Shown piece by piece: positions 49,724 through 58,977 of a DNA stretch of 64,000 nt. The notes under the pieces were generated by a model, which worked only from the letters and a program-made list of their open reading frames with translations, made no database searches and was not told the DNA's origin. The translations under genes and the position numbers were made by a program. Each line of letters starts with the position of its first letter. The first letter of the stretch is position 1. The stretch spans positions 62,001 through 126,000 of the forward strand of contig JAGIAT010000015.1 in NCBI GenBank assembly GCA_017744715.1, given 5' to 3'. The stretch comes from Niabella sp. Its GTDB lineage: Bacteria > Bacteroidota > Bacteroidia > Chitinophagales > Chitinophagaceae.

Positions 49724-50272
49724 ATGTATAAACTATTTTTATTTACGCTTATGACCTTTTCAAGTTTATTGGGCGCCTGCGAAAAAGACAAAACCAATAC
49801 CCCCGACGCTTATGGCGACGGCCCCAGAATGCCCGTTCCTGCTGCATTACAGGGCGGCTGGATGTACGGCTACTTTTCCACTACGGAGTACTGGAATCAG
49901 AATCCGGCCGAGTATATCGGCAACGGTTTTGAATTAGCCATAGCCTTTAAATTCAACGCCAACGGCACCTATGAGCAGTATTTCACTTCCAAAACTGTAT
50001 CAGGTGGTGTAGCCACTTACCACCAGTCGGTTACCAAAGGAACGGTGGAAATAAACGAAGCCAATAAAACCCTGACCACACACGCGCACTCGGCACATTA
50101 TAAACAAACCAAAAACGGGCAGACCACGGAGAACCGCGACCTTACAGACAAAGAGATCACCAGGGTAACGCAATACGCGTATGAGCCGGGCACCGAGCCC
50201 AATGGCACCAGGCACATTCGTCTTAAAATGAATGGCACGGCCGACGCGCTTTCATTCCTGCTGAAATTCTAA
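49724..50272 (+). CDS. Hypothetical lipoprotein
   Basis: A 182-aa protein from ATG 49724; a TTG at 49718 is less likely. The lipobox L-L-G-A-C-E-K-D gives lipid anchoring at C19. The mature part holds G-G-W-M-Y-G-Y-F-S-T-T-E-Y-W and I-A-F-K-F-N-A-N-G-T-Y-E-Q-Y-F, a beta-rich lipocalin-like pattern found in many Bacteroidota lipoproteins. Function unknown. It is 43 bp before the next lipoprotein gene and probably co-transcribed. Confidence 0.7.
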   Translation: MYKLFLFTLMTFSSLLGACEKDKTNTPDAYGDGPRMPVPAALQGGWMYGYFSTTEYWNQNPAEYIGNGFELAIAFKFNANGTYEQYFTSKTVSGGVATYHQSVTKGTVEINEANKTLTTHAHSAHYKQTKNGQTTENRDLTDKEITRVTQYAYEPGTEPNGTRHIRLKMNGTADALSFLLKF

Positions 50273-50315
50273 CGCCACCTCCATCAACCCGGTCTTATTA
50301 TAAAAATCAAAACAA

Positions 50316-51629
50316 ATGAAAAGAATTTATTCTTCCGAACGTCTGCGGATCCTGTTGCTGCTGCTGGGGTTTATACTCTTCATTGCGGTCTCCTGTAAAA
50401 AAACATCCCTGAATCCCGACGAGGATCCTTATATCCCCGAAACGGGCACCAACAGCGGGCAGATCACTCCCGTAGGAACAGTGCTGGAAACAGCCGTAAC
50501 CGCTACGATCGGGCCTTCCGGTGGAACCCTTCAGTCTGCAGACAACGAGCTGCGCATTACCATACCCGCAGGAGCCGTTACTTCAGATAAGGTATTCAGT
50601 ATCCAGCAGATCACCAATACCAATATTGCCGGTACCGGTGCGGCCTATCGCCTGCTGCCACACGGTACTCAATTTTCAAAACCGGTTACACTTTCATTTG
50701 TATATGACACGCTTCTTTTTGAAGGCACCGCACCGGAAGCCGTTGGTATTGCCTACCAGGATGAAAAAGGCATCTGGTGGGGACAGGGCGCTGTAAAAGA
50801 TGCAGTAGCAAAAACATTATCCGTTAGCACCACTCATTTCAGCGACTGGAGCCTGTTTCAGGCCTTTACACTTTACCCGGCATCCGGCGCGGTAAACCTG
50901 GCTCAAACACTGGACCTGAATGTATACAATAACATGTCGGATGAACTCGCGGTGCCTCCCGTTCCTGGTACACTTCGCCCTATCGGGCCGCAGCAGGATG
51001 TAACCGCACAGTATATTAAAGAGTGGAAACTGGGCGGCGCCGGCACGCTGACACCGGGCGGTTCAGAAGCCGTTTATACAGCACCCGCAAGCATGCCGGC
51101 ACGTAACCCGGTGGCCGTATCTGTAGCGCTGAAGGGTCCGGATGCAGCACAGTACCTGCTGGTATCCAATATTTATGTCGGCCCCGAAGGGGTAACCTTC
51201 CGGATTGACAACGGCCCCTGGCTACACGGCACGATTCCCCTGGGTGTTGTATTGGCGCAGGGCATACACAACCTGGATGCCGCCGTTGTATCTTCCGGCA
51301 GCAATGGTCCGGCAGATGCGGCCTTTAGTTTGAAATGGCGGGGGTACCCACCCGGTGGTCATCTCAACTGGGGTGATTCTATACCCTGGTTCCTTTACCA
51401 GCCTCCGGGCAATACGGCTTACCAGCAGTTTATTGTGGCCGGCAAGGTCATTACACCCAGTGCCGGGGGCGTTGATTTCAGCAGGTATACGGAAACGCCG
51501 GGAGGTATCATTGCAGGCAGCTTCACCCTCGAAAGAGCCGGAAAACGTGTGCTGACGGGTACCAGCGCCACCTGGACACCCGTTAAAATAGAAGGCTATT
51601 TCCGCACAAAACGGGTGGCGCCATTGTAA
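50316..51629 (+). CDS. ZU5-like-domain lipoprotein
   Basis: A 437-aa protein with a long signal and lipobox cysteine C27 (A-V-S-C-K-K). A ZU5-type domain begins at about residue 57: A-T-I-G-P-S-G-G-T-L-Q-S-A-D-N-E-L-R-I-T-I-P-A-G-A-V, then G-A-A-Y-R-L-L-P-H-G-T-Q-F-S-K-P-V-T-L-S-F and the T-T-H-F-S-D-W-S-L-F close. The C-terminal half is another beta-rich region with no clear match. Likely a surface or periplasmic protein of unknown ligand, forming a pair with the upstream lipoprotein. A terminator follows at 51761. Confidence 0.75.
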   Translation: MKRIYSSERLRILLLLLGFILFIAVSCKKTSLNPDEDPYIPETGTNSGQITPVGTVLETAVTATIGPSGGTLQSADNELRITIPAGAVTSDKVFSIQQITNTNIAGTGAAYRLLPHGTQFSKPVTLSFVYDTLLFEGTAPEAVGIAYQDEKGIWWGQGAVKDAVAKTLSVSTTHFSDWSLFQAFTLYPASGAVNLAQTLDLNVYNNMSDELAVPPVPGTLRPIGPQQDVTAQYIKEWKLGGAGTLTPGGSEAVYTAPASMPARNPVAVSVALKGPDAAQYLLVSNIYVGPEGVTFRIDNGPWLHGTIPLGVVLAQGIHNLDAAVVSSGSNGPADAAFSLKWRGYPPGGHLNWGDSIPWFLYQPPGNTAYQQFIVAGKVITPSAGGVDFSRYTETPGGIIAGSFTLERAGKRVLTGTSATWTPVKIEGYFRTKRVAPL

Positions 51630-51760
51630 CAAGCAACGCAGGATTCCAGTGCGCTTCCTGCTCTGTAATGGTATTACAATGAACCACCCCGGAGGTTGTT
51701 CCATCGTATCGGCAATGACCTTCCACAACAGCTACCTACCTGCAAAACATCCATCAAAAG

Positions 51761-51830
51761 CCGTGTTCCAACATCATAACTGATCTCTGCGGGAGAAGGC
51801 AAGGCGATGATTGTTGAACACGGTCTTTTT
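51761..51830 (+). terminator. Long stem-loop with T run, terminator of the lipoprotein pair
   Basis: CCGTGTTCCAACATCAT (51761-51777) pairs with ATGATTGTTGAACACGG (51807-51823), allowing two single-base bulges. TCTTTTT follows. It lies 131 bp past the ZU5 lipoprotein stop. Confidence 0.7.
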
Positions 51831-51858
51831 ACGGTTTCTCTTGTTCTATAAAAAAAAA

Positions 51859-52416
51859 TTATTTGACGGCAGACGGTTTTAATGCGTATGCAGCTAATAA
51901 CAGCTGATGATGCTCATCAAAAAGTTTCAATCCCTTGTCGAGCGTGTAAGACCGGGCTTTTACCAGCGCATCCGAAACAATGGTTTCAGATTTGTGATAA
52001 GCGGGGCAATTCATCCCTGTGACATTTGAGTATGCGAATGCGATCTTATTTTCATTACCGGCGGTTGCATGAAAAGAAAAGAAGTTGCATCCAACCGAAA
52101 TTCCCGATTTACCCAATGTATTTGTTTCGGGCACGGTATGCAACGGCTTTACATCGCCGATCGTTAAAACAGGATAGTATCTCTTAGCTGCGCTATCATA
52201 TTTTTTTAGTTTGTTCAATTCCGCTTCAGACAATCCGGAAACGGCTGCAATGGCCCAGTTGCCGGGCAAATCCGTTTTAAAGGAATCGATCATGCTCAGT
52301 TTGCCCGGTATGTTCATCTCCGGTTTCGTATCTTCCTTGTCAGGTTGGGTATCCGACTTCGAGCAAGAAGTTAAGAAAAAACACAGGCCTAATAAGGCCA
52401 GGGCGATTTGTTTCAT
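51859..52416 (-). CDS. Hypothetical lipoprotein
   Basis: A 185-aa protein with lipobox cysteine C18 (L-T-S-C-S-K-S-D). The mature part is an unremarkable mixed fold with S-G-L-S-E-A-E-L-N-K-L-K-K-Y-D-S and V-G-C-N-F-F-S-F-H-A-T-A-G-N-E-N-K-I-A-F. The run W-A-I-A-A-V-S-G-L and L-D-E-H-H-Q-L-L-L-A-A are reminiscent of META/HslJ-type lipoproteins, but this is not certain. A -7 box precedes it on the minus strand. Monocistronic and divergent from the metallohydrolase gene. Confidence 0.65.
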   Translation of the reverse strand: MKQIALALLGLCFFLTSCSKSDTQPDKEDTKPEMNIPGKLSMIDSFKTDLPGNWAIAAVSGLSEAELNKLKKYDSAAKRYYPVLTIGDVKPLHTVPETNTLGKSGISVGCNFFSFHATAGNENKIAFAYSNVTGMNCPAYHKSETIVSDALVKARSYTLDKGLKLFDEHHQLLLAAYALKPSAVK

Positions 52417-52453
52417 ACAGTGTTTCGTTTTAGTATTTTATAGATTCAAACAA

Positions 52454-52461
52454 CAAATATA
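52454..52461 (-). promoter_or_regulatory. Candidate promoter -7 box for the 51.9-kb lipoprotein
   Basis: On the minus strand, TATATTTG fits TAnnTTTG, 37 bp before ATG 52416. The rest of the 293-bp spacer to 52710 shows nothing further. Confidence 0.5.
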
Positions 52462-52709
52462 AAGAAATTTACTTATAAAAAACAGATCGAACTTCCTAGG
52501 AACAGCCTGCAAAAAGCCATCACACCGGGGGTACTGCAGATGAACAGTTCAGCAACATCAACAAGGGCTGTATGGTTCCCCGGATATTGTGATTACCCGC
52601 TGGAGGCCCGTCCAATTTGCAGGCCTCCAAGTACTTTCTTTGTGGTACCTTCGTGGTTCATAACGATACGGTTGAAGCATTTGTCACCCTGAACATAGCC
52701 GATAAAATA

Positions 52710-54800
52710 ATGCAACGAGCCTTACATAAAACCATGCTCCTGGTGCTGCTCTTTTACACATTTGCACTGGCAGCGCAGCCGGACATTGATCTGAGCGGTC
52801 TTAAGAAAAACGGTGCACAGGTGCATACCAACAACAGCCACATTATCATCCGGTGGCCGGCGGGAAAATCCGGTATGGTAAAAATGATCCTGTCACGCGA
52901 CACTGCACGCCCCCTCTTCAACAGCATACAGGTAGGTACGGCGAACAACTTTAAAGAAGTGGTGAAGGAGCTGGATCCTGTATTTATCCTGCGGGAGGGC
53001 AAGAGAACGCTGAGCCCTTCCAGCGGCGGCTGGGATGTTTTTTTTGACAAAGTGCCTTCCCGGCCATATACCACGAACCTGGTGGCCTTCAGCAACCGCA
53101 ATGGATCGGTATCCAGCGACGGATCACGGACCATAGTAAAGATCGGCACATTAAAAGCGGCTTCCTTTTCCGGTCATTTAGAGATCACTATTTACAACGG
53201 AAGCCCGCTGTTTAATATTGCCGCCGTGCTTTCAACGGCAAAGGATTCAACCGCCATTTTATATGACGCGGGTCTGGTTCATAAAAAGGATACCTGGAAG
53301 GCCGTTGCCTGGGCCGATGTAAATGACCGGATGCAATACCAGGAAACCGGTCTGCAGGACACCGCGCAAAACATGGAGGTAAAATACCGGACCATTATGG
53401 GTTACACGGCTAACGGCAGTTGTGCCATATTTCCTGCACCGCATCAATATTTTTATCCGCTTGATGAAGCCTTTAATTTAAAATTTGCCTGGCAGGGCCG
53501 CAACTATTTGAACATGGTCCGGGGTTTCGGGATCGGCATCCGGCAGGATCCGTTGGGCGACCGGCGTTACGTGCCCTGGTTTAATGCACCGCCCGGTACT
53601 GCTCAGCGGCTCAACTTTTTTTGCCTGGTAAGCGCAAACCGTCCCGCAGCTACGTTGGATGCTGTAAAGAAGTTTACAAATAATGATCATTTTGTTGCAC
53701 TGCCCGGCTATAAAACAATGGCCAGTCATTTTCACAACGAGTTCATTACACAGGTGGCTTTGAGCGGAAATCCCGTTCCGGAAAAGCCTGAATTCAAAAC
53801 AGTATTGAAAGGCGCAGGAATCGACATTGTAAAGCTGGCCGAATTTCATGGTGTAGGTCATCCCAAAGGGCCGGATTCCGTGCGGCTAAAGGAACTGCAG
53901 GCATTGTTTACACAAACAAAGCGGCTTTCAGATACCGGTTTCCTGCTGCTGCCGGGTGAAGAGGTCAATAATTTTTACGGTGGTCACTGGCTGGCATTAT
54001 TTCCCAAACCGGTGTACTGGGTTATGTCGAAAAAAAACGGTACGCCTTTTCTTTCCAAAGACCCGTTATATGGCAACGTATACCATGTGGGCAGCAAGGA
54101 AGAAATGCTGCGGCTGCTGGAGCAGGAGCAGGGCCTTGCCTGGGTAGCCCATGCCCGTACAAAAGCATCAACCGGCTACCCGGATCAATATCGTGCAGCA
54201 GACTTTTTTAAATCAGGCACTTACCTGGGCGCAGCCTGGAAGGCAATACCTGCCGATCTTTCATGGACAACCCTCAGCAAACGGGTACTGCATCTTATGG
54301 ATGACATGGCCAACTGGGGATTGAAAAAATATGTGCTGGGCGAGTCGGACATTTTTACCATCACCCGGCAAAACGAGATGTATGCACATCTGAATGTCAA
54401 TTATCTTCAACTAAAAAAACTTCCCCGGTATGATGAGGGCTGGCAGCCGGTGCTGGATGTATTGCGCAACGGGCGCTTTTTTGTATCTACCGGTGAAGTG
54501 CTCATTCCGGCTTTTAATATTAATGGAAAAGAAGCCGGTGATACGTTAAAACCGGCAGTATCGGGTAAGGCAACGATTACGATTCAGCTTCGCTGGACCT
54601 TCCCGCTCCGGCACGCGGAAATCGTGTCAGGAGATGGGAAACAGGTTTTTCGCACTCCTGTGCCTTTAAACCATACCCTGCCCTTTGGCAAACAAACCTT
54701 CCGATGGCCGGTACAACTTGAAAACCGGAAATGGGTGCGCGTGGAAGTATGGGATGTGGCCGCCAACGGTGCCTTTACACAGCCGGTATGGCTGCAATAA
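52710..54800 (+). CDS. Secreted PHP/CehA-McbA-like metallohydrolase
   Basis: A 696-aa protein from ATG 52710; the frame opens from a TTG at 52617 without a signal, so the later start with its hydrophobic signal (to about residue 23) is chosen. The N-terminal 300 residues are beta-rich, of unknown type. From about 335 the PHP-like part begins, with H-F-H (340-342), E-F-H-G-V-G-H (378-384), P-G-E-E-V-N-N near 415 and G-G-H (424-426). These histidines and acids are in the order expected for a PHP-type metal site. A C-terminal beta domain ends the protein. It is convergent with the GH20-like gene, so a shared role in glycan or phosphoester breakdown is possible. Confidence 0.65.
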   Translation: MQRALHKTMLLVLLFYTFALAAQPDIDLSGLKKNGAQVHTNNSHIIIRWPAGKSGMVKMILSRDTARPLFNSIQVGTANNFKEVVKELDPVFILREGKRTLSPSSGGWDVFFDKVPSRPYTTNLVAFSNRNGSVSSDGSRTIVKIGTLKAASFSGHLEITIYNGSPLFNIAAVLSTAKDSTAILYDAGLVHKKDTWKAVAWADVNDRMQYQETGLQDTAQNMEVKYRTIMGYTANGSCAIFPAPHQYFYPLDEAFNLKFAWQGRNYLNMVRGFGIGIRQDPLGDRRYVPWFNAPPGTAQRLNFFCLVSANRPAATLDAVKKFTNNDHFVALPGYKTMASHFHNEFITQVALSGNPVPEKPEFKTVLKGAGIDIVKLAEFHGVGHPKGPDSVRLKELQALFTQTKRLSDTGFLLLPGEEVNNFYGGHWLALFPKPVYWVMSKKNGTPFLSKDPLYGNVYHVGSKEEMLRLLEQEQGLAWVAHARTKASTGYPDQYRAADFFKSGTYLGAAWKAIPADLSWTTLSKRVLHLMDDMANWGLKKYVLGESDIFTITRQNEMYAHLNVNYLQLKKLPRYDEGWQPVLDVLRNGRFFVSTGEVLIPAFNINGKEAGDTLKPAVSGKATITIQLRWTFPLRHAEIVSGDGKQVFRTPVPLNHTLPFGKQTFRWPVQLENRKWVRVEVWDVAANGAFTQPVWLQ

Positions 54801-54846
54801 GACAAAGCCCCTATGCATGCGGCCTGCACACAGCTAAAACGAATCG

Positions 54847-55992
54847 CTACCTGCCTGTTTGACGAATAACCCGGAAGAGGTTTTTAAACGTTGTTATATT
54901 AGCAGCAGCACCTGCAGTATACGGCTGACGCCCATAATAGGCCCGGATAAACTCACCGGTGCTGATCCATGTTGTTTCCAGCACCCCCTGCATCCGGCCT
55001 GCAAGCGTTTGGGCAAATTCCGCCCGCGTGCCATCTTTACGGGCTGCATAGATCTGCTCCAGCTGGGCCAGGGCCGACGCCGTATCTGCGCAGGCGCTGG
55101 CCAGCACATCAAAGCCTTTGATGGCAAAATATGCCGGCGTGGGCGGGGCATTTTCATACTTCCAATCGGTGATCATAATGTCTTTGGGAATCATGTCGAT
55201 CGCCCGGTGCGTATTGTTCATACTGGCCTGCCATCCCAGCAGGTTGGTGGTTTTTCCATCGATCAGGCGATCACCCCACATCCACATGCGGCATTTTTTT
55301 TCCTGCAGGTGGGCATGTAATTTCCGGATGTATTCCGCCAGGATCTCGGCCTTATCCCGGCCGCCGCAGCGGGGACATTTTTCATAACCAATGATCCAGG
55401 CTTCATCCAGCCCCACATGAAAGTCAGCGGCACCGCATACTTCAATCAATTCATCCATCAGCGGAAAAATAATCTTTAACAGATCCGGATGTGCCGGGCA
55501 AAGGCTCTTATGATAAAAGTCGTACCAGTTCCCGTATTTCCAGGGTACCGGTGGATTCAGGTCCGGCGATTCATCAAACTGCGGATATTTTGCCAGCAAC
55601 GGCAACAGTTCGGTTTGTTCCGACTGATGCCCCAGCAGGTTCATCATCGGCACCAGCCGGATGCCCGCTTCTTTACAGGCACGAACGATCTGCTGCATTT
55701 CGGCTTTGGACAGCGCACCCGTTGCAGCCAGCTCCGGATGCGATTCAAACTGGTACCACCATTCTATCCGCAATGCCAGGGTATTGACACCTTCCGCGGG
55801 CAGGGCCTCCTTTATAAAACGGCAGAGCATTTCCACATCCGCCCGCTGCGGTATATTCAGCATTAATCCTCTTACCGGCAGTTGCTTCCAGGGAAAATCC
55901 TTATACGTTTGAGCCGCGGCCCTGCGTCCTGAAAACAGGACTGCATTCAGGATGCAGGCCACCAGCAACACTCTTTTTATTTTCTTCATCAC
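54847..55992 (-). CDS. GH20-like beta-N-acetylhexosaminidase-type enzyme, secreted
   Basis: A 381-aa exported protein (signal to about residue 28). It is a lone TIM barrel without the usual GH20 N-terminal domain. The catalytic pair is D196-E197 in H-V-G-L-D-E-A-W, matching the GH20 H-x-G-x-D-E motif. Other barrel strands: V-R-G-L-M-L-N-I-P, G-V-N-T-L-A-L-R-I-E-W, V-P-M-M-N-L-L-G-H-Q, and W-M-W-G-D-R. C206-P-R-C209 follows the active site. It should cleave terminal N-acetylhexosamine or a related sugar, but the short form means the specificity is uncertain. Last gene of the second glycan locus, 6 bp after the NHL gene. Confidence 0.78.
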   Translation of the reverse strand: MMKKIKRVLLVACILNAVLFSGRRAAAQTYKDFPWKQLPVRGLMLNIPQRADVEMLCRFIKEALPAEGVNTLALRIEWWYQFESHPELAATGALSKAEMQQIVRACKEAGIRLVPMMNLLGHQSEQTELLPLLAKYPQFDESPDLNPPVPWKYGNWYDFYHKSLCPAHPDLLKIIFPLMDELIEVCGAADFHVGLDEAWIIGYEKCPRCGGRDKAEILAEYIRKLHAHLQEKKCRMWMWGDRLIDGKTTNLLGWQASMNNTHRAIDMIPKDIMITDWKYENAPPTPAYFAIKGFDVLASACADTASALAQLEQIYAARKDGTRAEFAQTLAGRMQGVLETTWISTGEFIRAYYGRQPYTAGAAANITTFKNLFRVIRQTGR

Positions 55993-55998
55993 GATTCC

Positions 55999-57276
55999 TT
56001 ACTCTGTTATAATTTTTCGCACCCGCTGGTTATTGCGATCCAGTACATACATGATATCATTTTTATCAACGGCCACACCCGTAGGTGCATAGAACAATGC
56101 GGCACTGCCGGTGCCGTCGGCAAAACCGGCGGTACCTCCGCCGATATAGGTACTCACCTCCCAGGTACCCGCTGCTATACGGCGGATACATTGGTTGCTA
56201 TTGCTGCCCGATCCATCCCAGGTACCATTGCCGGCTATATAAAGATTATTAGCTTTATCTACCGTAATGGCCCAGGGAAGCTCGAATTTTGCAGCGGTGC
56301 CCGCTCCGTTCACCAGGCCTGTAACACCCGGCTGGCCGGCGATCAGCGTGGGTTGCCAGGTATCCGCTTTCAGCTTCCAGATCACCGATTTTCCATGTTC
56401 TACCACGTAAAGATTGCCCTGCAGATCAACCGTTACATCCGAAGGATAGTTGAACCCGGTGGCAATATCTTTTGTGCTTCCATCGGGTTTTACCTGCACA
56501 ATGGCCCCGGAAGATGTATTGGCATAATATACCATGCCATTGCGCTTATCAATGCCCAGTCCCCAGGCCTCTCCCCAGCATACTCTTGAAGTAGTTCCAT
56601 CCGGTGTTATCCGGCGCACCGTCCAGGCCTCCGGATCGGATACATAAATATTACCGGTAGTAGGATCGGTAACCACGTCAAACGGCATATAGAACTCGGC
56701 TTCCTCACCCTTCCCCTCCTTGTATCCATAATTACCATTGCCTGCGATGGATGTAACCGTTCCATCCGGGGCAATTTTGCGCACACGCCGGTTACCGGCA
56801 TCCGCTACAAACAGGTTCCCGTCCGTATCCACATCCAGCCCGCAGCGTGCATTAAAATTAAAGGAAGCCAGTTTGCCCTTACCATCTGCAAACCCGGCGG
56901 TACCGGTGCCCGCCAGGGTTGATACCACCGAAGAAGGCAGGTAATTAAATGCCGTTTTACTGGCCACCGAGCGGCCATTGATGGTTACTTCTATTTTTCC
57001 ACTGCCGGCTTTCTGCGGAATCACAATGAGGATACGGTCTTCTACAACGCCCTCCACATAAGCCTTTACACCGTTTACCGTTACGCTTACCTCATCCAGC
57101 CGCTTACTAAAATTGGTTCCGTAAAGCAACACCTCCGTACCGGCACCTCCGGATGCGGGCGTAAACTGATCTACGGTAATGGGCGTATTGCCGTTGTGCT
57201 CAAATATTTTTTCTTTCTTGCAGGCGGTAGTCATTATGATCAGCCACACTACCAGGCCTTTTATGATCGGTTTCAT
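55999..57276 (-). CDS. IPT/TIG and NHL-repeat lipoprotein
   Basis: A 425-aa lipoprotein with lipobox cysteine C19 (T-T-A-C-K-K). An IPT/TIG domain (about 33-115: D-Q-F-T-P-A-S-G-G-A-G-T-E-V-L-L-Y-G-T-N-F) is followed by NHL propeller repeats (about 118-425), each with G-x-A-x-F-x-x-P-x-G-V-A-V-D and N-x-x-Y-V-x-D-x-x-N-x-x-V-R-K-I. This is the common 'surface glycan-binding' slot after SusD in Chitinophagaceae loci, so it likely helps hold the substrate at the cell surface. It starts 27 bp after SusD. Confidence 0.88.
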   Translation of the reverse strand: MKPIIKGLVVWLIIMTTACKKEKIFEHNGNTPITVDQFTPASGGAGTEVLLYGTNFSKRLDEVSVTVNGVKAYVEGVVEDRILIVIPQKAGSGKIEVTINGRSVASKTAFNYLPSSVVSTLAGTGTAGFADGKGKLASFNFNARCGLDVDTDGNLFVADAGNRRVRKIAPDGTVTSIAGNGNYGYKEGKGEEAEFYMPFDVVTDPTTGNIYVSDPEAWTVRRITPDGTTSRVCWGEAWGLGIDKRNGMVYYANTSSGAIVQVKPDGSTKDIATGFNYPSDVTVDLQGNLYVVEHGKSVIWKLKADTWQPTLIAGQPGVTGLVNGAGTAAKFELPWAITVDKANNLYIAGNGTWDGSGSNSNQCIRRIAAGTWEVSTYIGGGTAGFADGTGSAALFYAPTGVAVDKNDIMYVLDRNNQRVRKIITE

Positions 57277-57303
57277 ATTTATTGTTTTTGGTTCAAATAA
57301 GGA

Positions 57304-58956
57304 TTACCAGCCGGGGTTTTGCTTAAATTCAGGATTACGCCCGCTTACTTTATCAATTTCGGCCTGCGGTATGGGCAGCCAGTAATTTTTACCGGGGTCA
57401 AATACCCGTTTTTCAAGCACCGGGTAGGTATACGCTGTATTTCCGGAACCGCTTACCGCCACTCCATGTACCTCCTTGTTATCGGTTATTTCCGCGATCT
57501 TCCAGCGGCGTACATCCCAGAACCGGTGGTCTTCCAGGGCCAGTTCAATCCTGCGCTCATGCCGGATGGCTCCACGCAATGCGTCCTGTGCGCTGCCATT
57601 ATAATCGGGTAAGCCCACCCGGCGGCGTACGGCATTGAGCGCATTGCGGCTTTCCACGGTAGCGCCGCCGGCTTCATTGAGCGCTTCGGCATAGTTCAGG
57701 TACAGCTCGGCCGTACGGATCAATACCCATTTGCGGTCTGCCGCACCGGTATTGGTAAACAGGTTCACCGATTCCAGCAGGAATTTGCGCGGCCAGTAGT
57801 TGGCAGAAATTTGTCCGGACCGGGGTACATCAGCTCCGTTCGGATCCAGCGTGCGTCCTTTCCAGGTGGCTCCCGGATACAGGATGGTGGCATAAAAGCG
57901 GGAGTCCCGGCCTTCATACGGTTTTTGCGGATTATATCCTGAAGCGGCATCCTTAATAGATAAGCCCGTCTGCTTCATTTCATAATCATCTACTAATTCC
58001 TGCAGCGGGTTGATATTGCCATATCCGTTCGATCCCCGGGGATTCATTTCCTGGTCGATGCCGCCATCGCGGTAAGCACCGGGAGCGGGACGGCTCCAGA
58101 TCACTTCCTTATTGAGGTATTGGGTAAAGATTTCGCCGTAGTTGCTGTGCAATGTGTACCCGTTGTTAAGTGCAGAGTCCAGGGCCACTTTTCCGGCCTG
58201 TGCCGCCTGCGTCCAGCGGTTGCGGTCGCCGGTGGGGTTAAACAGCGGGCTTGCATAAAACAACAATACCCGGCTTCGCAGGGCCAGCACCACCATCTTT
58301 GAAACACGGCCCCAGTTTGCCGGCCGCTCTGCGTAGGTAAGCGGCAACAGGTTTTCGGCTTCCTGCAGGTCTTTGAGGATGCTGGCGGTAACCTCATCGA
58401 TCGTATTGCGTTTGTAAAAAATATTATCGGGATTTTCAAACGGGTTCTCTTCTTTCAGGATCAGCGGTACACCACCCCAGCGGATCATCAGTTCAAAATA
58501 ATAAAAGGCACGCAGCGCCAGTGCCTCGCCGCGGAGACGGTTACGGCGTTCGGGATAGTTTACATCCTCCGGCACCAGCTCAAAATTTCCCAGGAAGATA
58601 TTGCAGGCCCGTATCTTGGCGTAAAAGCCGCTCCACTGATCCGCCAGCGGAAAATTAGAAGGGCTCATGGCCCCGGTATTAAAATTGCCGGCATCCGGAT
58701 AGGAAACCGAATTGTCGGCCGCCTGGTTGGTTTCATCAGTAGCACTGCTCAGCATCCAGGGGGATGCCGGTTTAAAAATATTGGGCAGGTTGTCGTAAAT
58801 CACGTTTACAAACTTCTCTGCATTTTCAATATTGTTGAATACCTCTTTGCCGGTGATGAGGTCGCTGGGTTTTCGATCCAGGTAATTTTTGCTGCAGGCT
58901 TCGCCCAGCAACAACACCGTGAACAAAAAGATGGTTTTTATGAATGTCATTTTCAT
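57304..58956 (-). CDS. SusD-family lipoprotein (second glycan locus)
   Basis: A 550-aa lipoprotein from ATG 58956, with lipobox cysteine at residue 21 (G-E-A-C-S-K-N-Y-L-D-R-K-P). SusD marks: R-L-R-G-E-A-L-A-L-R-A-F-Y-Y-F-E-L-M-I-R-W-G-G-V-P near 140, and C-terminal R-H-E-R-R-I-E-L-A-L-E-D-H-R-F-W-D-V-R-R-W. It acts with the upstream SusC as the surface lid. 21 bp separate it from SusC. The neighbouring NHL and GH20-like genes suggest a hexosamine-containing glycan. Confidence 0.95.
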   Translation of the reverse strand: MKMTFIKTIFLFTVLLLGEACSKNYLDRKPSDLITGKEVFNNIENAEKFVNVIYDNLPNIFKPASPWMLSSATDETNQAADNSVSYPDAGNFNTGAMSPSNFPLADQWSGFYAKIRACNIFLGNFELVPEDVNYPERRNRLRGEALALRAFYYFELMIRWGGVPLILKEENPFENPDNIFYKRNTIDEVTASILKDLQEAENLLPLTYAERPANWGRVSKMVVLALRSRVLLFYASPLFNPTGDRNRWTQAAQAGKVALDSALNNGYTLHSNYGEIFTQYLNKEVIWSRPAPGAYRDGGIDQEMNPRGSNGYGNINPLQELVDDYEMKQTGLSIKDAASGYNPQKPYEGRDSRFYATILYPGATWKGRTLDPNGADVPRSGQISANYWPRKFLLESVNLFTNTGAADRKWVLIRTAELYLNYAEALNEAGGATVESRNALNAVRRRVGLPDYNGSAQDALRGAIRHERRIELALEDHRFWDVRRWKIAEITDNKEVHGVAVSGSGNTAYTYPVLEKRVFDPGKNYWLPIPQAEIDKVSGRNPEFKQNPGW

Positions 58957-58977
58957 TGTTATCAATTAACTCAGGAA